The position numbers and the translations under genes were made by a program. This document shows positions 1-5,904 of a DNA stretch of 12,168 nucleotides, piece by piece (the first letter of the stretch is position 1; each line of letters starts with the position of its first letter). The notes under the pieces are model-generated. The model was not told where the DNA came from, made no database searches, and was given only the letters and a program-made list of their open reading frames with translations. This stretch comes from Ruminococcaceae bacterium UBA5904. GTDB lineage: Bacteria; Bacillota; Clostridia; Oscillospirales; Acutalibacteraceae. Location: the NCBI GenBank assembly GCA_002431305.1, contig DJEG01000025.1, forward strand, positions 1-12,168. The letters are read 5' to 3'.

Positions 1-32
1 GTTTGTCTTTTTTACGATAGAAGGGCTTTTAA

Positions 33-782
33 ATGAAAATTTTACCTAAACTTGCATCAGCCGTTTTACTCTCAGCCGCCGTCGTTTCTTCAGCTTCGGT
101 TTTGGGATATGCCGACAGTGAAATTAAATACGGTTTTTCAAACGACAGCGCGTTTCTTACAGTTGACGGAGAAAATGTTTCATACCTCGAAAGCGAATAT
201 TATAAGGCATACGCCGATAAATTCGGCAGTCATTTCGTTAAACTCGCGGAAAAGACAGACGGGGCTAAAATCTCATCCGAATTTCGGGATAATATAAGAA
301 AATGGGAAACGGGCTATATTACAGTCGTGTTTAATTCGTTTACCGATGAAGTTCAGAAAAAATACGAAGGCTTTATTATTGCGCCGTGCAAATCTGTTTC
401 CGCCTCTATGCTTAAAATTAAACCGTCGGATCTTGACGCAATTCTCAATGACGAGAACGTAAAGGCAGTATTTCCGTCATTTGCAAGCGCGTCCGACGAC
501 GGCAGCGATCGCGTGACCACGGATGAGTTCAGTTTTAATTACGCTCCGACCGCTTCCGACGCGAGAAAAATTCTGCGCTACACTGCAAAACTCGACTCCG
601 CCCCCGAAAACATGGCTGAAGGTAAAAAATTCTTTATTTTATCCGACACCGATCTTGACATGAAGATTACGGCAAAGGACGCGAGAACCGCGCTCAGAAT
701 ATCGGCAAAACTCGAAACGGGCAAAAAATACGAAAAACCCCATAACGCATTAGCGTTTTGGGAGGATAAATTTGATTTCTGA
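33..782 (+). CDS. Secreted protein with C-terminal dockerin-like repeat pair
   Basis: Seen: a signal peptide (KILPK, then a hydrophobic stretch; likely cut after GYA, residue 27), a middle region, then two dockerin-type repeats. Repeat 2 (about residues 205-224) has a full calcium-loop pattern, D205-x-D207-x-D209-x3-T213-x2-D216, followed by ARTALRISAKLE. Repeat 1 (about 165-186) keeps the helix (SDARKILRYTAKLD) but its loop is degenerate, with E, S and N where the acidic ligands belong. Residues about 96-150 (ITVVF ... SDLDAILNDENVKAVFPS) recall the strand-helix-strand pattern of inhibitor I9/subtilase prodomains; this is inference. Known: dockerins bind cohesins or act in cell-surface assemblies in Clostridia. 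No catalytic domain or cohesin is visible, so the role is unknown. The start follows GAAGGG at 20-25. The gene stands alone and ends before a strong terminator. Confidence 0.85.
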   Translation: MKILPKLASAVLLSAAVVSSASVLGYADSEIKYGFSNDSAFLTVDGENVSYLESEYYKAYADKFGSHFVKLAEKTDGAKISSEFRDNIRKWETGYITVVFNSFTDEVQKKYEGFIIAPCKSVSASMLKIKPSDLDAILNDENVKAVFPSFASASDDGSDRVTTDEFSFNYAPTASDARKILRYTAKLDSAPENMAEGKKFFILSDTDLDMKITAKDARTALRISAKLETGKKYEKPHNALAFWEDKFDF

Positions 783-841
783 TTAATAAATCATTTACGA
801 CGTAAAGACAACAGAGTTTTTATTATTTCAAAAAACAACAG

Positions 842-881
842 CCAAGGCTTCGGATTGAATCACCGAAGCCTTGGTTTTTTT
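842..881 (+). terminator. Rho-independent terminator of the dockerin-like gene
   Basis: A perfect 12-bp stem, CCAAGGCTTCGG (842-853) with CCGAAGCCTTGG (863-874), 9-nt loop, followed directly by seven T. It lies 60 bp after the stop codon at 782. Confidence 0.92.
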
Positions 882-894
882 ATATGAATAGATT

Positions 895-935
895 CTGTTT
901 CCCAAAATCAATATTTTTTTAATTTTGGGAAACAG
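895..935. repeat. Perfect 14-bp inverted repeat, function unknown
   Basis: CTGTTTCCCAAAAT (895-908) is exactly complementary to ATTTTGGGAAACAG (922-935) around a 13-nt T-rich loop. Neither side is followed by a T-run, so it is not an ordinary terminator. It sits between two good terminators that already serve the flanking genes. Confidence 0.75.
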
Positions 936-954
936 GAGACATATTCTGACAATC

Positions 955-995
955 AAAAAAGATGTAACCCTTAATTTTAAAAGTTACATCTTTTT
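955..995 (-). terminator. Terminator of the ketopantoate reductase gene (bidirectional)
   Basis: AAAAAGATGTAAC (956-968) pairs with GTTACATCTTTTT (983-995), loop 14 nt. Read on the minus strand the stem is followed by six T (955-960), 29 bp after the reductase stop. The T-run at 991-995 lets it work on the plus strand as well. Confidence 0.88.
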
Positions 996-1023
996 AATTT
1001 CGTCCAATTTATTAACATCCGCG

Positions 1024-1968
1024 TTATTTACCTGCGCCGGCTATTTTGCCGTCGTTCTTCTGTTCGAGTACGCAGAGCGCGTTATACAAAAACTCGTTAT
1101 ACGGAGTCGGCACGCCGGTCTCTTTGCCGAATCTTATCATGGCTCCCGAAAGCATATCCTTTTCCGTATGTCTGCCGGCGAGAATATCCTGGTGCATGGA
1201 AGTTTTGCTCTCAGGCGGAAATTTCTTTAAAAATTCAAGGTGTTTTACGGCGTAATCGGGATCAAGGTCGATTCCCTTTTTCTTTGCGACCTCGATAACC
1301 TCTCTCGCCGTATTGACTCTCAAATCGTTTGCCTCTTTCGACGACCACCACGCGCCGAACGGAATGCCGAGAACCGCCGTAACCTGATTCTCGCTTACAT
1401 TGCAGATGAATTTCTCCCACTCCGCTTTTATCATGTCGGGCTGAATTTTATAAGTTACGCCCGCTTTTTCGAAAAGAGCGCGCACGGCTTTTACGTTCTC
1501 ACTTAAATTATCGAAATCGTTTTTAACGTCTCCGAATTCGACAATAGCTACATTAGGCTCAAAATTTACGACATTATCTTTTTTTACGCTGCTGATTCTG
1601 ACGAGCGAATATAAAACGTTTTTATCACCGAAAACCGATTTAACAACATCTTCGCTCTCGACTCCGTTAAGCGGAGCCATTATAATCGTGTGCTCATCCA
1701 CTTGATTTTTGATGTCTTCAAGAGCGTCTTTAAGTCCCGTCATCTTCGTAATAACAATGACGAGATCGGCTTTACCCGAATTATCCTCGGGAGAAACAAC
1801 GTTAAAATATTCCTGAGTGCCGTTTATTATCAATCCGTCTTTTTTCAGTCTTTCGCCTCTTTCTCCGCCTGCGACAACAGTAATATCCGCAGCCGATTTA
1901 AGACGCGACGCAAAAAACGAGCCGATAGCCCCGAGACCTATAATGCTGACTTTCTTTATCTCTTTCAT
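1024..1968 (-). CDS. panE: 2-dehydropantoate 2-reductase (ketopantoate reductase) family
   Basis: Reduces 2-dehydropantoate to pantoate with NADPH in pantothenate/CoA synthesis, cytoplasmic (family knowledge). Seen: N-terminal Rossmann motif GLGAIG (residues 11-16), a lysine in VITK75, LNG (100-102), then the C-terminal helical domain with EWEKFICN, whose K186 and N190 match the catalytic Lys and Asn of the family, and TSMHQD...TE with S257 and E269 in the usual places. Length 314 aa is normal. The start is preceded by AGGTGAT on the minus strand and by a good promoter. The gene is single: no panB, panC or panD is present, so a related 2-oxoacid reductase with another substrate cannot be excluded. 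Confidence 0.88.
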   Translation of the reverse strand: MKEIKKVSIIGLGAIGSFFASRLKSAADITVVAGGERGERLKKDGLIINGTQEYFNVVSPEDNSGKADLVIVITKMTGLKDALEDIKNQVDEHTIIMAPLNGVESEDVVKSVFGDKNVLYSLVRISSVKKDNVVNFEPNVAIVEFGDVKNDFDNLSENVKAVRALFEKAGVTYKIQPDMIKAEWEKFICNVSENQVTAVLGIPFGAWWSSKEANDLRVNTAREVIEVAKKKGIDLDPDYAVKHLEFLKKFPPESKTSMHQDILAGRHTEKDMLSGAMIRFGKETGVPTPYNEFLYNALCVLEQKNDGKIAGAGK

Positions 1969-1986
1969 TGTTATATCACCTATTTA

Positions 1987-2015
1987 ATAATAACACTTTT
2001 CATCGGCGTTTTCAA
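1987..2015 (-). promoter_or_regulatory. Promoter of the ketopantoate reductase gene
   Basis: On the minus strand TTGAAA (2010-2015), 17-bp spacer, TATTAT (1987-1992), just upstream of the AGGTGAT ribosome site and the start at 1968. Confidence 0.7.
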
Positions 2016-2049
2016 CAAAACAAATCTTTTCTTTTATACGAAAAATGCA

Positions 2050-2078
2050 TAGACTTTCTAACAAATTTAGTGTAGAAT
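2050..2078 (+). promoter_or_regulatory. Promoter of the PHP-domain gene
   Basis: TAGACT (2050-2055), 17-bp spacer, TAGAAT (2073-2078). The GGAGGT ribosome site (2098-2103) follows, 6 nt from the start. It is divergent from the reductase promoter, with 34 bp between the two -35 boxes. Confidence 0.62.
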
Positions 2079-2109
2079 ATTTTATATATCACATTCCGGA
2101 GGTCATAAA

Positions 2110-3522
2110 ATGAAAAAAACAAAACTTATCGCTCTGTGTCTGGCGGCGATAACTGCATTAACGCCCGTCACGGCTTTCGCGGCGGCAGCCGAGGATGCCG
2201 AGACGGATTCCGATACCGCGGTTTCGCTCGACTACACTCTCGATTCCCCCTATAAGAATGTTGACTGGGATACATACAAGTCATACAAAACGAATCTTCA
2301 TACACATTCATCAGTAAGCGACGGAAGCGAAACTTACAGAAACATGATTCAGGCGGCATACGACCAGGATTTCGACATTCTCGCTTTCTCCGAGCACGGA
2401 ATAACAGGTAAGGCATGGGATGAGCAGCCGTTTATCCGTCCGCTGTACCTTTATCAGATCGCAGCCGGTTACGACCGTAAACCGCTGACAAGCGAAGAGT
2501 TCGAGGCTATACAGAACGGTTCCGCTCCTCTTTCGTCCACGGGCGAAGCAAGAGGCAAGGGCATGTTCTGCGTTACGGGCGCGAACGAGCTTAACGCAGT
2601 TACTCTCACAAAGAGCCACGTAAACGGATATTTTCTTCCCGAAACTGTCGGAAACATGGACTGGGGATTTGAAAACGGATATGACTACGCGCTTTCTCTG
2701 GTAGAAAAGCACGGCGGACTTTCACACATCAACCATCCCGGCGACTGGCTTTCGTACGGCGATGACGAATCCGCTGTTTCAAAACCCGAAAACGTCGCAT
2801 TCTTCGCCGATTACATTCTTCGTTATAACTCATGTCTCGGAGTTGAGGCTGTAAACGGATTTACTTCCCTTACCCGCTACGACAGAGTTCTCTGGGACAA
2901 TCTCCTTATGTACTGCCTCCCCTACGGCAAGAACGTATACGGCTTTGCCGGCTCGGACGCTCATGACAAAGGCAGACTCAACTCCTGCTGGGAGTACTTC
3001 ATGCTCGACGAAGTATCTATGGAGTCTATACGCGAATGTATGGAAAACGGCGCATTCTTCGGTGCAACGCATACGGTTATCTCGAATTCGAAGATAGGTC
3101 CCGAACAGGACGTACACGCTCCCGACGGAATTATGCAGCCCGTCGCAGAGGTTCACTCGTTTATTGCAGACGGTCATAAGATTACATTAAACGTTTCAAA
3201 TGCGACTTACGTAAACTGGATTGCAAACGGTGAAGTTATCGAGAGAACGGATTTTGATTCGGATAACGGCGTTGCGGTTCTCGACCTTGATAATTACGAT
3301 ACCGACGGTATGCTCTATGTAAGAGCCGAAATCTACAACGAAAACGGCATGGTATTCTCACAGCCCGTTGTCCTCGACAGAGGAACAGAACCCGCTGTTT
3401 ACACAACGCCTACCGGATTCAAAGCAACAATGCATAAAATCGGCTTCGCACTCAAGAGCACAAGGATATTCGCTCTGTTCCAGATAATTTTCAGAGAAAT
3501 CAAAAAGGCTGTAAACAAATAA
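2110..3522 (+). CDS. Secreted PHP-domain metal-dependent phosphoesterase-like protein
   Basis: Seen: a signal peptide (MKKTK, hydrophobic core, TAFA cut near residue 24) followed by a PHP domain with its metal-ligand motifs in order: NLHTHS (H64, H66), D71, SEHG (E95, H96), ANE (E160), SHINHPGD (H206, H209) and GSDAHD (D283, H285). After about residue 310 comes a beta-rich C-terminal part and a basic, amphipathic tail (RIFALFQIIFREIKK). Known: PHP enzymes are hydrolases, mostly phosphoesterases, with a multinuclear metal centre; family members include histidinol phosphatase and nucleoside-monophosphate 5'-3' phosphatases. Export suggests action on an extracellular phosphate ester, but the substrate is not visible. 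All expected ligands seem present, so it should be active. The start is fixed by GGAGGT. It is monocistronic, ending at its own terminator. Confidence 0.87.
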   Translation: MKKTKLIALCLAAITALTPVTAFAAAAEDAETDSDTAVSLDYTLDSPYKNVDWDTYKSYKTNLHTHSSVSDGSETYRNMIQAAYDQDFDILAFSEHGITGKAWDEQPFIRPLYLYQIAAGYDRKPLTSEEFEAIQNGSAPLSSTGEARGKGMFCVTGANELNAVTLTKSHVNGYFLPETVGNMDWGFENGYDYALSLVEKHGGLSHINHPGDWLSYGDDESAVSKPENVAFFADYILRYNSCLGVEAVNGFTSLTRYDRVLWDNLLMYCLPYGKNVYGFAGSDAHDKGRLNSCWEYFMLDEVSMESIRECMENGAFFGATHTVISNSKIGPEQDVHAPDGIMQPVAEVHSFIADGHKITLNVSNATYVNWIANGEVIERTDFDSDNGVAVLDLDNYDTDGMLYVRAEIYNENGMVFSQPVVLDRGTEPAVYTTPTGFKATMHKIGFALKSTRIFALFQIIFREIKKAVNK

Positions 3523-3538
3523 AACCGAATAAATAATA

Positions 3539-3574
3539 AAAAGCACGAACGAAAATTCAAGTTCGTGCTTTTAT
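3539..3574 (+). terminator. Terminator of the PHP-domain gene
   Basis: AAAAGCACGAAC (3539-3550) pairs with GTTCGTGCTTTT (3561-3572) around a 10-nt loop. It starts 17 bp after the stop codon and the stem ends in T-rich sequence. Confidence 0.88.
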
Positions 3575-3925
3575 TTGAACTTTTTAGTACAAATACCCCC
3601 CCGGTTTAACGTGGGGTGGATAAAAAAACAATTCATTCTGCGCCTTTTTAAGATGGCAGCCACAGGTAACAGCAATAAATGTACATAGCACCTCACCGAA
3701 ATTTGAACAAATTGAAAAAAGTTTTTTTATAAAATAAAAAAATAAAACTATTATTCACATTTATACGAATATATTATTGAAAAATCAAGATGTGCAGTAT
3801 CCCTTTCTATAATTTAAAGGCGTAATCATAAAAAATCAATAGTAATAAAGCGTAGATATGTGCAGATGATTTAAAATTAAGTTTAACTTGTCAAAACTAT
3901 TTTATCCTGTAATACGAATATAATT
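3575..3925. other. AT-rich intergenic stretch without a gene
   Basis: About 350 bp with no convincing reading frame on either strand and long A/T runs (for example 3715-3750). An imperfect GC-rich hairpin lies at its left end. No tRNA, riboswitch or clear promoter was recognised. TTGTCA near 3889-3894 could be a -35 box for the sigma-factor remnant, but no good -10 box lies at the right distance. Confidence 0.5.
3592..3620. repeat. Imperfect C-run/G-run hairpin resembling the 5865-5887 palindrome
   Basis: Seven C (3596-3602), a GGTTTAAC centre, then GTGGGGTGGA. The arms pair imperfectly (about three mismatches in 11). The centre and right arm (GTTTAACG...GGGTGG) recur in the perfect palindrome at 5865-5887, which lies on the other side of the AT-rich block. 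Confidence 0.45.
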
Positions 3926-3937
3926 ATGAGGTCAGAA

Positions 3938-4114
3938 GTGGAAAACGAAAGTAAATTAATTAAAAAAATACAAAAGCATTACGACAGACAGGCGGCGGAT
4001 GTGCTGATTTCTGCCTATTACGAAGAAATATATGCTTTAATAAAAATATATCTGTCAATACCGAAAAATGGTTTTTGCACGCAGACGGAGCTTTTTCATC
4101 GGAGAGCTTCGTGA
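3938..4114 (+). pseudogene. Truncated sigma-70-like (ECF type) sigma factor, N-terminal remnant
   Basis: The first 35 or so residues (ENESKLIKKIQKHYDRQAAD, then VLISAYYEEIYA) look like the start of the small sigma-70-family regulators that precede ABC-2 transporter genes in many Clostridia (recognised by pattern, no search run). After EEIYA the similarity stops and the frame runs into unrelated sequence, ending at 4114. Most of region 2 and all of region 4 are missing, so it cannot work as a sigma factor. The likely start is GTG at 3938, which has GAGGT at 3928-3932; the in-frame ATG at 3926 has no ribosome site. The unrelated tail overlaps, in another frame, the end of a permease gene. Confidence 0.6.
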
Positions 4115-4197
4115 TAAAGGTTTTGATTATCTGGGGAATTATCAGTGTTATCGGAATTGCTGTTTCAAACGTTGTTTTCAGAAGGAGGGACATATAG
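4048..4197 (+). pseudogene. C-terminal remnant of an ABC-2 type permease
   Basis: In the frame ending with TAG at 4195-4197 the codons read NTEKWFLHADGAFSSESFVI, then a hydrophobic segment (VLIIWGIISVIGIAVSNVVF) and RRRDI at the stop. A last membrane helix followed by a short basic tail is the usual ending of ABC-2 permeases. No start codon with a ribosome site is present and nothing upstream in this frame looks like the same protein. The fragment therefore appears joined to the sigma remnant near 4035-4055 by deletion of the genes between. AAGGAGG at its end (4182-4188) is the ribosome site of the next gene. Confidence 0.5.
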
Positions 4198-4199
4198 AA

Positions 4200-5399
4200 A
4201 TGAGATTGATAATAAATGAGTTGAAAAAAATATTCAAACCGCAATCTCTGCTTATAGCAGTTCTCATATTCCTTTTTCTGTGCCTTGTTTTTCCCGGAAC
4301 TCTTCGGGAAGATATATCATTAACCGTTAAATTTGACTCTGAAAATTATCCCGAACAAATACCGCTTGATGTTTCCGTTTATTCTGTGGAACTGAAGTTT
4401 AACGATATGCTGTTGAAAAAATACGGGAATTCAATTGATTCGACGAAATTGCCTCTTGTTAAAAATCAATTGGAAACATTTGCAGAGCAACTCAAGACAG
4501 CATCTCAAAATGACAAGATTTTAAATCGTAACGGAATTGTGCTAAGCGATGAGCTGTTTTTTTACTCGATTTATGAATCACAAAATGCACATGAAATATC
4601 AGAAATGGATCAGCAATATATTTGGGAGTGTACGAACGGTGTAAGGCAGCTTGAAAATACGGATTATCCCATTTATTTTGCGGGAGCACTTAAAAATATC
4701 GTTGAATATATGGAAAATCAAAGCGGAAGCGGTACGGCAGTCTATCATGTGCTCAGCAATGCTGTTGTTTCAGGAATAATAACAGATCTTCAAATCATTT
4801 CATGGGCTACGGCATCCGCACTTTTCCTTGTCGTACCTTATATGGTAGAAGAAAACAGAAGCAAAATTGAATTATTTGAGTACACATCCAGGGTGGGTCG
4901 AAAGTCTTATTTTAATAAGATAGCTGCCATTATCATTTCTTTGATTTGTACCATTGGAATGGGAGCAGGTTGTTCCGCTTTGATTTTTGCCAAGTGGAAT
5001 TTGTCACGGTATTATCACAGCAATATAAGCACACTGCTATATAGAGATAAAAGTATTGGTTATTCCGATTTTTTGAGAAGATGTTACTCCGAATGCTCAC
5101 TGATTCAGATTTATTGTTTCCTCTTGATTGGACTGTTGATATGCGGCATTTTGATTGTTTCTTTAGCTGCCGTAGTGTCATACCGTTTTGATAACATTGT
5201 TTCCGCCTTTGCTGTTAATTTACTGTTCATGGCAGTTCCGATACTGTTTTTCAGTCGTTATATATCTTATGGATTATCACTTGACGGTGGAATACTCATA
5301 ACAAAATTTGAACCGATTTTTGTTACTTTTCTTATTTTTGCTGTTGTGACCGCTATGATTTTGTTCGATGCAAAGCGAAAGAAATCTGTCGAGGTATAA
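4200..5399 (+). CDS. ABC-2 type transporter permease, orphan
   Basis: A 399-residue membrane protein. Seen: short basic N-terminus (MRLIINELKKIFKPQ), TM1 about 17-33, a large outside domain of roughly 165 residues (34-198), then five more helices at about 199-216, 240-265, 301-327, 333-352 and 370-390, and a basic tail. Helix 1, large loop, then a five-helix bundle is the ABC-2 permease layout; such permeases pair with a cytoplasmic ATPase to export drugs, peptides or lipids. The start is ATG at 4200, with AAGGAGG at 4182-4188 and only 2 nt after the preceding remnant's stop. A start at 4068 would read across that remnant out of frame. No ATPase gene is in the window, so activity would need a partner elsewhere or the gene may be a survivor of a deleted operon. 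Codon use is more AT-rich than in the flanking genes. Confidence 0.75.
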   Translation: MRLIINELKKIFKPQSLLIAVLIFLFLCLVFPGTLREDISLTVKFDSENYPEQIPLDVSVYSVELKFNDMLLKKYGNSIDSTKLPLVKNQLETFAEQLKTASQNDKILNRNGIVLSDELFFYSIYESQNAHEISEMDQQYIWECTNGVRQLENTDYPIYFAGALKNIVEYMENQSGSGTAVYHVLSNAVVSGIITDLQIISWATASALFLVVPYMVEENRSKIELFEYTSRVGRKSYFNKIAAIIISLICTIGMGAGCSALIFAKWNLSRYYHSNISTLLYRDKSIGYSDFLRRCYSECSLIQIYCFLLIGLLICGILIVSLAAVVSYRFDNIVSAFAVNLLFMAVPILFFSRYISYGLSLDGGILITKFEPIFVTFLIFAVVTAMILFDAKRKKSVEV

Positions 5400-5443
5400 T
5401 ATTACAGTTTGTATAAAAGGGATTGGTGATATCCGATGGTTTA

Positions 5444-5471
5444 TTTAAATTAGAAAATACATATTTATAAA
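5444..5471 (+). promoter_or_regulatory. Possible promoter of the small peptide gene
   Basis: TTTAAA (5444-5449), 16-bp spacer, TATAAA (5466-5471), 36 bp upstream of the start at 5508. The surroundings are AT-rich, so chance matches are likely. Confidence 0.3.
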
Positions 5472-5507
5472 AAATATTAAAAAGTCAAAGAAATGAGGAT
5501 TAATATT

Positions 5508-5666
5508 ATGAAATTAAAAGCAAAAAAGATTTTTACGGTTCTTATTGCTATGATTATGCTTTTCTCGTGTACTTCCTACTCTTTTGCTGCAACTACAGAA
5601 ACTATTGGTTATAAAACAAATGCCTCCGGCGAGACTTACGGAAAACTATCACAAGCAATTCAATAA
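5508..5666 (+). CDS. Small secreted peptide gene, probably frameshifted
   Basis: The open frame gives 52 residues with a clear signal peptide (MKLKAKK, hydrophobic core, SYSFA cut near residue 27) and a GAGGA ribosome site at 5495-5499. The mature part as read is only 25 residues (ATTETIGYKTNASGETYGKL...). Removing one A from the AAAA run at 5642-5645 moves the frame to NYHKQFNKSINDYW... and gives a polar, aromatic-rich tail ending at TAA 5725-5727, a 72-residue precursor in total. That tail looks more protein-like than the 7 residues in the zero frame, so an indel mutation or sequencing error is likely. A small exported peptide beside an ABC-2 permease recalls bacteriocin-type loci; SGETYGNYHK is faintly like lactococcin-972 peptides, but this is weak. 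It could equally be the stump of a longer secreted protein. Confidence 0.5.
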   Translation: MKLKAKKIFTVLIAMIMLFSCTSYSFAATTETIGYKTNASGETYGKLSQAIQ

Positions 5667-5772
5667 AAGTATAAATGATTATTGGACACATCAAACTAAT
5701 AATTCTCCAAATGTAACGTCAGGTTAACATTATATTTACCGTTATACATCTTTTTGTAGGTAAATGACATCA

Positions 5773-5799
5773 GAGTCGTCTCCGATAAGGAGGCGACTC
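5773..5799. repeat. Hairpin, 11-bp stem
   Basis: GAGTCGTCTCC (5773-5783) pairs with GGAGGCGACTC (5789-5799) with one T/G wobble around a 5-nt loop. There is no T-run after it on either strand. It abuts the longer inverted repeat at 5799-5864. Confidence 0.7.
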
Positions 5800-5864
5800 A
5801 GTCTGTAGAAAAACCATAAATCTCACTAAATCTCATGCGAAATTTAGGGTTTTTCTACAGACTG
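5799..5864. repeat. 17-bp perfect inverted repeat with inner hairpin
   Basis: CAGTCTGTAGAAAAACC (5799-5815) is exactly complementary to GGTTTTTCTACAGACTG (5848-5864). Inside, CTAAAT (5826-5831) pairs with ATTTAG (5842-5847). Together with the neighbouring hairpins it forms a cluster of three back-to-back palindromes between convergent genes. This looks like a small mobile palindromic element or an insertion-sequence end rather than a terminator; no transposase is present. Confidence 0.7.
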
Positions 5865-5887
5865 AACCACCCGTTTAACGGGTGGTT
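5865..5887. repeat. Perfect 23-bp palindrome
   Basis: AACCACCCGTT (5865-5875) and AACGGGTGGTT (5877-5887) flank a single T. The next gene, znuB on the minus strand, stops 18 bp away. As a znu operon terminator it would lack the T-run. Subterminal hairpins of this CCACCC/GGGTGG kind occur at the ends of IS200/IS605-type elements, which is a suggestion only. Confidence 0.75.
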
Positions 5888-5904
5888 ATGATTTATTCAA
5901 ATCT

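Noticed and set aside
925..2052. Plus-strand open frames opposite the ketopantoate reductase gene
   Set aside because: They are antisense shadows without ribosome sites or recognisable domains; the minus-strand gene has full family motifs.
3621..3735. Short plus-strand frames in the AT-rich stretch
   Set aside because: They lack start codons with ribosome sites and match no family I know; chance frames between stop codons are enough to explain them.
4068..4199. 44-residue N-terminal extension of the ABC-2 permease
   Set aside because: It reads across the permease remnant in a different frame, has no ribosome site, and ends at an ATG (4200) that follows a strong AAGGAGG site.
5773..5887. Palindromes read as terminators of the znu operon and peptide gene
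   Set aside because: None is followed by a T-run on the needed strand, and the packing of three palindromes exceeds what termination requires, though some termination there is possible.
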